A stretch of 64,000 bases of DNA from Pontibacillus chungwhensis BH030062 (GCF_000770675.1 NZ_AVBG01000007.1:1-64000); one strand, 5' to 3'. Numbered from the stretch's first letter, positions 27,932-36,324 are shown. Notes: generated from the letters alone by a model not told the origin. Program-made: numbers and translations.

Positions 27932-28940
27932 CGCGCGTCACCTCTTTCACTGTCACTGATTGCTGGATGGAATGTAGAGCTTTAAAGATCTCTTTCTCTC
28001 CTCCAATAAATTCGACGATCAGACTTCCGAATGGTTCACCTTGCAGTTCGGTAATTTGCCCGTACAACACGTTCACTTCAACATGATGCTGAGTAGCAGC
28101 CCGATAAAGAATAGGCTCTGAAGCTTGTTCTCTTAGGAACGTCACCCTGTATACGTGCCGTGTACTATCTAAGGCTTGTAGAATCGATTCAGGAATCTTA
28201 TCGTTCATAACCGAGCTGACGAAATTCTTCGTTGTCTGATGCTTCGGACTTGAGAAGATATCAAAGACGGTGCCTTCCTCAATCACTTTTCCATCTTCCA
28301 TAACAGCCACCCTGTCGCAAATCTCACGAATGACCTGCATTTCATGCGTGATCATTAGGATTGTAATGTGGTACTCTTCACGAATTTGTCTCAAAAGATC
28401 TAAAATCGAATCGGTTGTCTGCGGGTCAAGAGCTGAAGTGGCTTCATCGCAAAGAAGCACCTCAGGAGATCGAACGAGGGCTCTTGCAATGCCCACTCGC
28501 TGCTTCTGTCCTCCGGAAAGCTCCTCAGGATACTTCCCTGCTTGATCTGCTAACCCGACAAACTCAAGCAGCTCCTTCACCTTTCCTTCCACTTGCTTTC
28601 CTTTTTGTCCATCTAGCAAAAGTGGAAAGGCCACGTTTTGGTAAACGGTTTTCGATTCCAGCAAGTTAAAATGCTGAAAGATCATTCCTATTCGACGTCT
28701 CTCTTTCCGTAGCTTTGATTTCGGTAATTGAGTCAGGTCCTCACCGTCTAGCTTCACTTCTCCTGATGTTGGCCGTTCAATTAGGTTTACGCACCGGAGA
28801 AGTGTACTCTTACCCGCGCCACTAAATCCAATGACGCCATATATTGCTCCTTTATCGATCGATACATTGACGCCGTCAACCGCACGAATGGTTTGATCAT
28901 TCTTTTTGTACACTTTCTCGATATTGTGTAATTCGATCAT
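27921..28940 (-). CDS. metN: Methionine ABC transporter ATP-binding protein
   Basis: 339 residues. Walker A GFSGAGKST near residue 38, signature LSGGQKQR, Walker B LLCDEATSALD and a C-terminal NIL/ACT-like domain (about 265-339) that binds methionine and inhibits transport in homologues. The ATG at 28940 follows AAAGGAGG; a longer frame lacks support. It is the first gene after the SAM riboswitch. Confidence 0.95.
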   Translation of the reverse strand: MIELHNIEKVYKKNDQTIRAVDGVNVSIDKGAIYGVIGFSGAGKSTLLRCVNLIERPTSGEVKLDGEDLTQLPKSKLRKERRRIGMIFQHFNLLESKTVYQNVAFPLLLDGQKGKQVEGKVKELLEFVGLADQAGKYPEELSGGQKQRVGIARALVRSPEVLLCDEATSALDPQTTDSILDLLRQIREEYHITILMITHEMQVIREICDRVAVMEDGKVIEEGTVFDIFSSPKHQTTKNFVSSVMNDKIPESILQALDSTRHVYRVTFLREQASEPILYRAATQHHVEVNVLYGQITELQGEPFGSLIVEFIGGEKEIFKALHSIQQSVTVKEVTRDAS

Positions 28941-29029
28941 GTTGTCTGCCTCCTTTATTATCTTAAAAACAGATTGGAATACTTGGTTCACGAATAAAAA
29001 ATGTCCTGCTTCTCTTCTCTTGCGACAAC

Positions 29030-29070
29030 AAAAAATCCCCTCTTCTTAAAATAATAAGAAGAGGGGATTT
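29030..29070 (-). terminator. S-box expression-platform terminator
   Basis: AATCCCCTCTTCTTA / TAAGAAGAGGGGATT stem with a T run. Its CTCTTC arm is complementary to GAGAAGAG at the 3' side of the aptamer P1 stem, giving the usual antiterminator when SAM is absent. Confidence 0.9.
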
Positions 29071-29090
29071 ACGTATATGTAGATCCGTCT

Positions 29091-29203
29091 CTTCTCATCT
29101 TTCAAGCCGAAGCTTGAAGGAATTGGCACGGTGTTCTAACTTAATAGAATCCGTTGCCGAGGTTTCAAAGGGCCAGTCCCTCCACCTCTCTGGATAAGAA
29201 GAT
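29091..29203 (-). promoter_or_regulatory. SAM-I riboswitch (S-box)
   Basis: Minus-strand landmarks of the S-box appear in order: CTTATCCAGAGAGGTGGAGG, GACTGGCCC, TGAAACCTCGGCAAC, GTGCCAATTCC. P1 forms from CTTCTTATC and GATGAGAAG. High SAM should end transcription at 29030-29070 and lower expression of metNPQ and the peptidase. Confidence 0.95.
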
Positions 29204-29233
29204 TGTTTTCATATGTGTTTTTCGTTAATCCAT

Positions 29234-29262
29234 ATACTACAAGGGTAGGTTAGAATTGTCAA
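29234..29262 (-). promoter_or_regulatory. Promoter of the S-box operon
   Basis: Perfect TTGACA, 17-bp spacer, TAGTAT, about 30 bp before the aptamer. Confidence 0.75.
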
Positions 29263-29298
29263 AGGATTTTAACAATTTAATAGTTAAAAATTTTAACA

Positions 29299-29574
29299 TT
29301 AGCCCCACATAAACATCAGATAGCCATTAAATACAGCTAATCCAACACTTAACAGAAGCGTTAAAATCGGAATAATCTTGCCTTTCCCTTTCTCTTGTAT
29401 GACTCCTACAACCCCAACAATTAGTCCAATAATGGCTGTATATCGTGTTAAATAAGAGAAAGTCACAATGGTTAACAGCCCCTCCATAGACACTACTATA
29501 AGGAGAGCAAGCAGCTGCCCTACAAATATGGCTAACATAAATAATGAAATCTTTCCTGATAATGCTTTTGGCAC
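29299..29574 (-). CDS. Small membrane protein of unknown function
   Basis: 91 residues, GTG start with GGAGGG upstream. Three hydrophobic helices are predicted (about 8-30, 43-60, 68-90) with a basic cytoplasmic loop (QEKGKGK). No family is recognised. It lies alone between the S-box promoter and the divergent ArsR gene. Confidence 0.7.
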   Translation of the reverse strand: MPKALSGKISLFMLAIFVGQLLALLIVVSMEGLLTIVTFSYLTRYTAIIGLIVGVVGVIQEKGKGKIIPILTLLLSVGLAVFNGYLMFMWG

Positions 29575-29696
29575 CGGTATTCCCTCCTATATTGGTTTAT
29601 GTAAGGGAATACCCTTATCCGTTGAAATGTATTCCTTAAGATAAATGTTTGGTGTTGTTCCTATATGATTACTCCCGAATGCTCAAATCGATGATG

Positions 29697-29725
29697 TTGC
29701 CTTCCTTTGTAATAATCGATACAAT
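29697..29725 (+). promoter_or_regulatory. Promoter of the ArsR-type gene, predicted leaderless
   Basis: TTGCCT, 17 bp, TACAAT. The ATG of the next gene is only 8 nt after the -10 element, so the transcript would start at or next to the start codon. No Shine-Dalgarno sequence is present. Confidence 0.6.
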
Positions 29726-29732
29726 ATGATGT

Positions 29733-30050
29733 ATGAAAATACCTTATCAGCCACCAATAGAAAGTGTTACATTTACAAAAGTTTTGCAGGCCCTTAGTGA
29801 ACCAAACCGTGCAAAGATTATTCGGTGTCTGCGAGATACAGAAGAAAACAATTGCACCCATTACACGCTGCAACTTCAACTACCAAAGTCAACGGTATCT
29901 CATCATATAAAAGTTTTAAGAGAAGCAGGATTAATCCAGGCCCGAATTGTAGGAAAGGAGCATTTTTACTCCATACGAACGGAAGAAATCGAAGGAAAAT
30001 TTCCTGGATTACTCGATGCGATCGGAAAAGTAAATGAAGAAGATTTGTAG
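29733..30050 (+). CDS. ArsR-family winged-helix regulator
   Basis: 105 residues. The winged helix covers about 15-90: LSEPNRAKIIRCL, then the recognition helix LPKSTVSHHIKVLREAGLI, then the wing GKEHFYSI. The metal-binding ELCVCDL motif of arsenic sensors is absent, but Cys at about 32 and 41 could make it a redox or electrophile sensor. Downstream lies the quinone reductase gene with a large inverted repeat over its promoter, the likely target. Confidence 0.88.
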   Translation: MKIPYQPPIESVTFTKVLQALSEPNRAKIIRCLRDTEENNCTHYTLQLQLPKSTVSHHIKVLREAGLIQARIVGKEHFYSIRTEEIEGKFPGLLDAIGKVNEEDL

Positions 30051-30058
30051 CGTAACTT

Positions 30059-30090
30059 GAGAACCTCCTTTTTGGTGGTTCTCTTTTTTT
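30059..30090 (+). terminator. Terminator of the ArsR-type gene
   Basis: GAGAACC / GGTTCTC stem followed by seven or more T. Confidence 0.85.
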
Positions 30091-30092
30091 AT

Positions 30093-30157
30093 TTGCATTC
30101 CCCTAACCGAGGTGCTATAGTTTTAACAGTTCGATGGTTTTCGAACAATAAAACTAT
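30093..30157 (+). promoter_or_regulatory. Promoter and 41-nt inverted-repeat operator of the quinone reductase gene
   Basis: TTGCAT, 17 bp, TATAGT (30093-30121). Starting within the -10 element is a long inverted repeat (30117-30157) with outer arms ATAGTTTTA / TAAAACTAT and inner arms GTTCGA / TCGAAC. A protein bound here would block transcription; the ArsR-type regulator next door is the likeliest binder. Confidence 0.7.
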
Positions 30158-30176
30158 TAAACAAAGGATGTTAATC

Positions 30177-30728
30177 ATGAACAATATTTTAGTTATCAAC
30201 GGGCACGAACCATACCCAATCGCAGAGGGCCGCCTAAACAAAACCCTTTTCGATGAAATCGTAACGAAGCTCTCTACAAAATATGATGTGAAAACAACGG
30301 TTGTAAGTGAAGGATATGATGTAAAAGAAGAGCAAGAAAAATTCAAGTGGGCAGATACCATTGTTGTCCAAACGCCAATGTATTGGTTCAGTCTACCGGG
30401 TGGAACGAAGACCTATATGGATTCTGTCTACGAACCAGGCGTTTTCTTCGGTGGTGGAGAAAAGTATGGAGAAAGCGGCCTTATGACAGGGAGAAAGTAC
30501 ATGTTCTCAACGACATGGAACGCTCCAAAAGATGCATTCAGCAATCATGATGAGTTCTTTAAAGGACAAGATCTTGAAGAAGCAATTGATCACCTTCATA
30601 ACATGCAAAAATATGTAGGTATGGAACCACTGAAAAGCTTTGGTGCCTTTGATGTCATCAAAAACCCTGACATTGACACGTACATGACAGAACTTCGCCA
30701 GCATCTTGCTGAAGTATTTGATGTTTAA
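30177..30728 (+). CDS. NAD(P)H quinone oxidoreductase / flavodoxin-like protein, MdaB family
   Basis: 183-residue flavodoxin-fold enzyme expected to bind FAD or FMN and reduce quinones by two electrons. MNNILVINGHEP is the typical first strand and phosphate loop, and TPMYWFSLPGGTKTYMDSVY is the conserved flavin/dimer segment. The ATG at 30177 follows AAAGGATG. It is controlled from the inverted-repeat promoter and probably protects against quinones or electrophiles. Confidence 0.9.
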   Translation: MNNILVINGHEPYPIAEGRLNKTLFDEIVTKLSTKYDVKTTVVSEGYDVKEEQEKFKWADTIVVQTPMYWFSLPGGTKTYMDSVYEPGVFFGGGEKYGESGLMTGRKYMFSTTWNAPKDAFSNHDEFFKGQDLEEAIDHLHNMQKYVGMEPLKSFGAFDVIKNPDIDTYMTELRQHLAEVFDV

Positions 30729-30745
30729 TTTTTGATATATAAAAA

Positions 30746-30771
30746 GGAGAGAGGTCGCGTAACCTCTCTCC
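30746..30771 (+). terminator. Hairpin downstream of the quinone reductase gene
   Basis: GGAGAGAGGT / ACCTCTCTCC, 10-bp stem; the T run after it is weak. Confidence 0.6.
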
Positions 30772-30781
30772 TACACATTTA

Positions 30782-30961
30782 CTATTTTACATAAGCGCCT
30801 TTCTTGGCTTTTTCATATGCTTCTTGTCCCATCCGCTTCACTTAATCGGGTTGTTCAGAAATCCTTATAAGACTACCACGGCTCATGAATAAAGGATCAA
30901 TAAGCCTGACTTTCCCTTTTCTATGTAGATCATAATACATATCATTCTGTGTAACATAAAC
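30782..30961 (-). pseudogene. Possible remnant of a small protein gene
   Basis: One minus-strand frame stays open except for a single TAA at 30842-30844. Before the stop it reads NDMYYDLHRKGKVRLIDPLF..., after it VKRMGQEAYEKAKKGAYVK and a final TAG. The amino-acid pattern is protein-like on both sides of the stop, but there is no good ribosome site and no recognised family. The rest of the 325-bp gap to 31053 holds nothing else I can name. Confidence 0.3.
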
Positions 30962-31052
30962 AGATTATGAAGTGGATCTATCCATTTACGCACACTTTAT
31001 TGAAGTAGATCCAAAAACTCGATCTGTCTTTTGTGAATCATCGAGTGTCGCT

Positions 31053-31250
31053 TTATTTACGATTAGATTCTTCCAATAATTGATCGACCTTCTTCTCTAA
31101 ACGATCTAAACGCGCCTCAATATTACGAGTGTGATCTTGCCTCTTCAGGATCTTCTTCATAAACAATGAAAAAGATACCACAAACATCACGATCAATAAC
31201 ACTACAACAAACACCATCATAAGCCCAGGCAACCCCACACTAGATATCAA
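31053..31250 (-). CDS. Small membrane protein with coiled-coil tail (DUF4083-like)
   Basis: 65 residues with a TTG start and GGGGAGGG 5 nt upstream. One membrane helix (about 8-32) is followed by a basic patch and a short coiled coil (NIEARLDRLEKKVDQLLEE). It resembles DUF4083-type small Bacillaceae proteins; function unknown. Confidence 0.7.
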   Translation of the reverse strand: MISSVGLPGLMMVFVVVLLIVMFVVSFSLFMKKILKRQDHTRNIEARLDRLEKKVDQLLEESNRK

Positions 31251-31311
31251 TCTAACCCTCCCCTTTCCTTATTATATAATACCACACCCTCACATTAACT
31301 TTACCACTGTA

Positions 31312-31385
31312 AAGACCCACAGCGTGCCAGACACCCTTTAGTGCTGTAGAGGACCACCGGGTGTCTGGCACGCTTTAGTATGATG
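31312..31385. repeat. GTGTCTGGCAC dispersed repeat, locus 4
   Basis: GCGTGCCAGACACCC and GGGTGTCTGGCACGC face each other across about 25 bp in the gap upstream of the LtaS promoter. Confidence 0.8.
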
Positions 31386-31602
31386 AAGGGGATTTGTAGT
31401 TTAAATGTAAGGATATTGGTGAATATATATGAGGATACCGTCGGTGCGAAACTCGTTATTTACTAAATATGTAAAAATAACCTTTGATATTACGTTAAAA
31501 ACATGTTAAATTTTTGTAAGGTCATAGATTTAAAATCGTGACAATTCTATGAATAAAGGGTACATTTCATAGTCATTTTGGCTAATTTGAGTACTGTTCC
31601 CA

Positions 31603-31630
31603 TTGACCTTTTTCAAAATAAATCTATAAT
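31603..31630 (+). promoter_or_regulatory. Promoter of the LtaS gene
   Basis: TTGACC, 16-bp spacer and perfect TATAAT, leaving a leader of about 110 nt before the start codon. The preceding 200 bp are A/T-rich and hold nothing else recognisable. Confidence 0.65.
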
Positions 31631-31745
31631 TAAATTCTAAAGAATTTGTAAATGTAGGATCTCAAGCACTTTGACTATACAGATAGAAGCACGATATCCT
31701 CAATCACAATCAATCATGGAACCAGCAATCAAAGGAGGATCACAC

Positions 31746-33653
31746 ATGAATAAAAGAGTAGACCGGTTGCTACAAAGTGGACTATTCTTCTTTCTCATAG
31801 CTACCGTATTGCTATGGGCCAAATCTTATTTAGCATTTAGATTTTCGTTTTCCTTAGACTTAGAAAATACAATCCAAGAATATATCCTGGCTCTTACACC
31901 ACTAGGGTCGATTCTATTCTTCTTATCTCTAAGCTTCATTTTTCCAAAGGCGAAGCGAATTAAAGCATTTCTAACCTTATACTTCATCATGACGTTTGTT
32001 CTGTTTGCAAACGTTGTGTATTACCGATTCTTTAACGACTTTATTACCATCCCGGTATTAATGCAGTACAAGAACTTCGCTCAGCTCGGGGGAAGTGCAA
32101 AGTCTCTTATGAGTGTCACAGACCTCTTGTTCTGGGTTGATGTTGTCGCTCTATTCGTTTGGGCCCGAATGAAAAAAGGCCAACTTTCACTAAGCGTGAA
32201 AAAACGTACGATGGGTGCCATTGTTGCTACATCTCTTTTAGCGATTTCGTTGAACCTGAACTTAGCTAACGAAGAGCGTTCTGAACTTTTAACACGTACA
32301 TTTGACCGTGCCATGTTTGTTAAACTTATGGGAGTCTACAACTTCCACCTATACGACACGGTTATGACGGCAAATACCCAGTCACACCGCGTATTCGCAG
32401 AAAGCGATGAGCTAACAGAAGTACGTAACTACTTGTCTAGTCAAAAGGATCCAAAAAGCGAAAACTTTGGCGCCTTAGAGGGCAAGAACGTTGTGCTTAT
32501 ATCAATGGAGTCCTTACAGAACTTTGCTATTGATTACAAAGTAAATGGTAAGGAAGTTACGCCATTTTTAAACGACTTAATTGACGATAAAAACTCTGTT
32601 TACTTTAATAATTTCTACCACAACACAGGTCAAGGGAAGACATCAGACTCTGAGTTCCTCCTTGCGAACTCCTTATACCCACTACCACGTGGCGCTGTCT
32701 TCACAACCAATGCTGGTAACGAATTTAATGGAACTCCTGAAATTCTAAAAGAAAAAGGGTATACATCCGCTGTGTTCCACGGTAATAACGATAGTTTCTG
32801 GAACCGTGATGTCATGTACCCAGCTCTTGGGTACGATCGTTTCTTCTCTAAGAAAGATTATGACGTAACGCCTGAAAACTCAGTAAACTATGGGTTAAAA
32901 GACATGGAGTTCTTTGAACAATCCATGCCAATGATTAAGAGCTTAGAGAAGCCTTACTACACGAAATTCATTACACTAACGCACCACTATCCATTCGTTC
33001 TGAACGATGAGGAAGATGTAATGATTGACCAGACGCAAACTGGAGACGGTACAGTCGACCGTTACTTCCAAACAGCGCGCTATATGGATGAAGCTTTCAA
33101 GAAATTCTTTGAAGATATGAAAGCAAACGGTGAGTATGAAGATACGGTCTTCATTATGTACGGAGACCACTACGGCATCTCTGAAAACCATAACCGAGCA
33201 ATGTCTGAAATTATGGGCACAGAGATTCGACCATTTGAGCACACTCAATTACAGCGTGTTCCTCTTATTATCCACTCCCCTGGTTTAGAGGGTAAAACAG
33301 TGGATACAGTCGGAAGCCAAGTTGACTTAAAACCAACCATCTTAAACCTTTTAGGTGTTAAGAACGAAAATGACATTCAATTTGGTACGGACCTGCTTGC
33401 AAAAGATCGTGAAGACCTAGCTATTCTACGTGATGGTTCCGTTATAACAGATAAATACGTCTATGACGGCGATTCCGAGAAATGCTATAACAAAGCGACA
33501 GGCCAAGAAGTAGAAGGTTCAGAATGTGATGATATTGCTCAAAAAGGACAAACAGAATTAAACTTATCTGACAAACTTGTGTACGGTGATTTACTTCGTT
33601 TCTTAGAAGACGAAGAAGAGCCACTTACCAACTCACCAAATAAAGAGAAATAA
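31746..33653 (+). CDS. ltaS: Lipoteichoic acid synthase
   Basis: 635-residue membrane enzyme that polymerises glycerol-phosphate from phosphatidylglycerol onto the lipoteichoic acid anchor. Five N-terminal helices (about 10-200) precede an extracellular sulfatase-fold domain. The catalytic Thr299 lies in GKTSDSEF, with SMES (metal ligand Glu) upstream and MYGDHYG and HYPF motifs downstream. The ATG at 31746 follows AAAGGAGG. Bacilli often have several LtaS paralogues, so which one this is cannot be told. Confidence 0.93.
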   Translation: MNKRVDRLLQSGLFFFLIATVLLWAKSYLAFRFSFSLDLENTIQEYILALTPLGSILFFLSLSFIFPKAKRIKAFLTLYFIMTFVLFANVVYYRFFNDFITIPVLMQYKNFAQLGGSAKSLMSVTDLLFWVDVVALFVWARMKKGQLSLSVKKRTMGAIVATSLLAISLNLNLANEERSELLTRTFDRAMFVKLMGVYNFHLYDTVMTANTQSHRVFAESDELTEVRNYLSSQKDPKSENFGALEGKNVVLISMESLQNFAIDYKVNGKEVTPFLNDLIDDKNSVYFNNFYHNTGQGKTSDSEFLLANSLYPLPRGAVFTTNAGNEFNGTPEILKEKGYTSAVFHGNNDSFWNRDVMYPALGYDRFFSKKDYDVTPENSVNYGLKDMEFFEQSMPMIKSLEKPYYTKFITLTHHYPFVLNDEEDVMIDQTQTGDGTVDRYFQTARYMDEAFKKFFEDMKANGEYEDTVFIMYGDHYGISENHNRAMSEIMGTEIRPFEHTQLQRVPLIIHSPGLEGKTVDTVGSQVDLKPTILNLLGVKNENDIQFGTDLLAKDREDLAILRDGSVITDKYVYDGDSEKCYNKATGQEVEGSECDDIAQKGQTELNLSDKLVYGDLLRFLEDEEEPLTNSPNKEK

Positions 33654-33663
33654 TTTTATTAGT

Positions 33664-33696
33664 AAGCCGCATAAACCATTGTTTATGCGGCTTTTT
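33664..33696 (+). terminator. Terminator of ltaS
   Basis: AAGCCGCATAAAC / GTTTATGCGGCTT stem with T run. Confidence 0.9.
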
Positions 33697-33849
33697 CTAT
33701 AGATACGATCCCTTCTTCCTCTCTCCCACCCCCTAAAAAGTTATATCACAATAGAATGTTTCACTCCTATCAAATTAGGTTATAGAAAATAGATAGCCCA
33801 CAACCCCAGAATATCGATCATGAATCATTACATATAAAGGAGAATATTC

Positions 33850-34584
33850 ATGTTACAAACGGGTAGCCCATATTTGCTTCATAAAGAGGATTTTGAAACT
33901 TCTAATCATCTTCCAAGTTGGCTTATAGAAGAATACAAGACGTTTAGTCAAATCGTAACGGAACCAACTTTCCCATGTTTTTTTGGCATGAAAGCTCAGA
34001 ACAAGGGGGAACTTCGTTATTCCTATATAAGTCATGACCAGTGGAGTCATTTACCGGAAGCTGTTGAGAGTTTCTTAAGTTTGTTTAAAGAGCCAAATGC
34101 ACCAAGGCATGGACTGTTTATTTTTGTGGAACCAGAGTCAGAGGAACAATCAGTGGATTATTACCGAGAGTATTTCTGGAATGTCTTACAGTACCTTCAT
34201 GACCATGACCGGTTTTCTTGGCCGGAAGAAGCACCGAGAGATCCAGAACATTATTTATGGGATTTTCACTTTGGAGGCGAGCCGATTTTCACGTTTGGCA
34301 ATGCTCCTGCATACAAACAACGCAAAACTAGAAATTTAGGGAATAGTTTAATTTTAGGGTTTCAGCCCCGTGTTATTTTTCAAGGTTTAGAGGGAACCGA
34401 AAAAGGGGGCATTATGTCACGCGAGAAAGTGAGAGCACGTGTAGAAAAGTGGGATCAATTGCCGACGCATCCGGACATTAGCCACTTTGGAGATCCTACA
34501 CACAACGAATGGAAGCAGTCATTTATCGGAGACGACATCAAGCCTATTGAAGGACAATGTCCTTTTCATCATAAGCAACGTTAA
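33850..34584 (+). CDS. YqcI/YcgG-family protein, probable heme-dependent N-hydroxylase (GntA-like)
   Basis: 244-residue soluble protein, full length for the YqcI/YcgG family. Characterised members act as heme-dependent N-hydroxylases on guanidino compounds such as arginine derivatives (GntA of guanitoxin biosynthesis). Visible features are an internal DFHFGGEPIFTFGNAP segment and a C-terminal GQCPFHH motif; whether these bind heme here is inferred. AAAGGAGA precedes the ATG. A DDAH-like hydrolase gene follows after 24 bp, and that family cleaves N-substituted arginines, so the two could act in sequence. Confidence 0.85.
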   Translation: MLQTGSPYLLHKEDFETSNHLPSWLIEEYKTFSQIVTEPTFPCFFGMKAQNKGELRYSYISHDQWSHLPEAVESFLSLFKEPNAPRHGLFIFVEPESEEQSVDYYREYFWNVLQYLHDHDRFSWPEEAPRDPEHYLWDFHFGGEPIFTFGNAPAYKQRKTRNLGNSLILGFQPRVIFQGLEGTEKGGIMSREKVRARVEKWDQLPTHPDISHFGDPTHNEWKQSFIGDDIKPIEGQCPFHHKQR

Positions 34585-34608
34585 ATTCATAAGAAAGAGG
34601 TTACAAGC

Positions 34609-35466
34609 ATGAGAGGAACAGGAATAGAAACAGCCAGCAACATTCATTGTAAGTCAGAATACACATCATTACACAAAGTCCTTGTCGTGAAGCCTTCCTT
34701 TATGGAGATTACTGAAGTGATTAACGAAACACAGAAACATTATAAAGACCAAAATATTAACGTCCCACTTGCCTTAGAGCAACATGAAAATTTCGTTCAT
34801 GTGTTAAGGGAGCAAAATATAGAGGTCGAAGAGCTACCTGCTGATCCTGCCTTGCCTGAACAAGTCTTCACAAGAGATATTGCGTTCACCTTAGATGAGC
34901 GATTGTATATCGCCTCAATGAGCGAAGATGTACGAAACCAAGAAACAGAAACTTTAAAGAGATGGCTCCTAGACCACAACATCTCCTATGAAGATGGTCT
35001 TCCTTCTTCAATCGAGGGGGGAGATGTCGTTGTGAATGGTTCCACGATTTACGTAGGTGAGAGCGGCCGAACCAAACGCGAGGCTATACAAGCCTTACAA
35101 GAGCGCCTCCCGTCCTACACCGTCGTTCCATTACCCCTCGATGAGTCAATTCTTCACCTGGATTGCGTTTTTAATATAGTGGATAATAATACAGCTATTG
35201 TTTACCCTCCTGCCTTTACTCCAGAGGGGCTAGGCATGATCGCATCTACCTTCAACCTCATTAGGGTGACACGTGAAGAGCAGTTTCAAATGGGGCCAAA
35301 CGTACTAGCGATTGGAAACAAAACCATTATCAGCCTTCCTCAAAACAAACAAGTTAACCGCGGGTTAAAAGCAAAAGGATTTAAGGTTATACCTGTAGAT
35401 TTCTCTGAGATTATTAAATCAGGTGGGTCATTTAGATGTTGCACCCTTCCTCTTAGAAGAGAGTAA
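34609..35466 (+). CDS. DDAH/arginine deiminase-superfamily hydrolase
   Basis: 285 residues of the guanidino-group-modifying superfamily, closest in length and motifs to dimethylarginine dimethylaminohydrolase. The substrate loop TRDIAF, the EGGDVV motif, a His in LHLDCVF and the C-terminal nucleophile Cys in SFRCC (Cys277 or 278) are present. It would turn arginine carrying an N-omega substituent into citrulline plus the freed amine. The ribosome site AAAGAGG is modest. It forms an operon with the YqcI-type gene and ends in a strong terminator. Plain arginine deiminase is less likely because that enzyme is about 410 residues. Confidence 0.88.
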   Translation: MRGTGIETASNIHCKSEYTSLHKVLVVKPSFMEITEVINETQKHYKDQNINVPLALEQHENFVHVLREQNIEVEELPADPALPEQVFTRDIAFTLDERLYIASMSEDVRNQETETLKRWLLDHNISYEDGLPSSIEGGDVVVNGSTIYVGESGRTKREAIQALQERLPSYTVVPLPLDESILHLDCVFNIVDNNTAIVYPPAFTPEGLGMIASTFNLIRVTREEQFQMGPNVLAIGNKTIISLPQNKQVNRGLKAKGFKVIPVDFSEIIKSGGSFRCCTLPLRRE

Positions 35467-35506
35467 AACAACCTCCCCCTTCAACTGAGAAGGGGGAGGT
35501 TGTTTT
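35465..35506. terminator. Bidirectional terminator
   Basis: AAAACAACCTCCCCCTTC and its complement around a short loop, A and T runs on both sides. Serves the DDAH gene on the plus strand and the VbhA-like gene on the minus strand. Confidence 0.9.
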
Positions 35507-35515
35507 GGGATTAGA

Positions 35516-35704
35516 TTATTTATGATCTTTCCTCTGCCGGACTAGTTCCAAAGCCAACTCTACGAACTGTTCGTGCGAGATTTCTCCTAATAAACTTTTC
35601 CGAACAAGCTGTTCGTGCTCTTCTGTAATGTGGGATCCTTCTAGCTCAATCGACGCCTTCGCACTCTTCATTGCTTTCTCTATGGATTGTTGATCATGAT
35701 TCAT
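35516..35704 (-). CDS. VbhA-like antitoxin
   Basis: 62-residue helical protein. It contains the Fic-inhibitory pattern S-x-x-x-E-G (SIELEG near residue 18) and the downstream LxGEIS-EQF helix of VbhA-type antitoxins, which block Fic AMP-transferases by occupying the ATP site. No Fic gene (HPFxxGNGR) is found nearby, so it is an orphan or acts in trans. AGGTGATGAC precedes the ATG. It follows the ferritin gene by 21 bp in the same direction. Confidence 0.75.
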   Translation of the reverse strand: MNHDQQSIEKAMKSAKASIELEGSHITEEHEQLVRKSLLGEISHEQFVELALELVRQRKDHK

Positions 35705-35725
35705 GTCATCACCTGCTTTTATTCA

Positions 35726-36232
35726 TTATCCTGGCGCATTTGCTCCATCTTGTCTTTGACCTAATTCCTGATCAATAACTAAGAGAGCAGCAGGATTATT
35801 GGATGCTAATTTTAGTCTTTGGACAATGGTAAGCGATTGAGCTTCTTCGTCAATCTGTTCCCTTAAGAAATCTTGAACAATGACGCCTGTTTGAGGATCG
35901 ACAGGATTGATATATTCATAGGCTTGACGATAAGCATTCGTAACAAATTGCTCATGCTCTAAAACCTTTTGAAACGTTTCAAGAGGTGTTCCGAAGTCAC
36001 TTGGTTGAGCAGGCACCTCTGCAAGCTTCACTTCCCCATCTTTCCCCGCTAGATAATCAATTAACATGAGCATATGAGTACGTTCTTCATTAGACTGAAG
36101 CCTCAGCCATTTTGCCATTCCTGTGTAATCCTGACGATCCATGTAAGCTGACATAGCTAAATATAGAGTTGTAGATACATGTTCGATTTCGATAAGGTAA
36201 TTCACTAGTTGTTGCACTTCTTCTTTTACCAT
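35726..36232 (-). CDS. Ferritin
   Basis: 168-residue four-helix iron-storage protein. Ferroxidase ligands are suggested by Glu in IEIEHVS (helix A) and EERTHM (helix B). The C-terminal stretch after about residue 155 is Gln/Gly/Asn-rich. The ATG at 36232 is preferred over a GTG at 36241 because GAGGGG then has an 8-nt spacing. It oxidises and stores iron in the cytoplasm; it is probably co-transcribed with the small antitoxin-like gene. Confidence 0.88.
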   Translation of the reverse strand: MVKEEVQQLVNYLIEIEHVSTTLYLAMSAYMDRQDYTGMAKWLRLQSNEERTHMLMLIDYLAGKDGEVKLAEVPAQPSDFGTPLETFQKVLEHEQFVTNAYRQAYEYINPVDPQTGVIVQDFLREQIDEEAQSLTIVQRLKLASNNPAALLVIDQELGQRQDGANAPG

Positions 36233-36324
36233 ATTATACACCCCTCATTAGGCAATTACCCTTATAGAATATGAGAAGAAGATGACAGTGTTCATAAAAC
36301 AGAATCCCTATCTCCTCATTTCTG

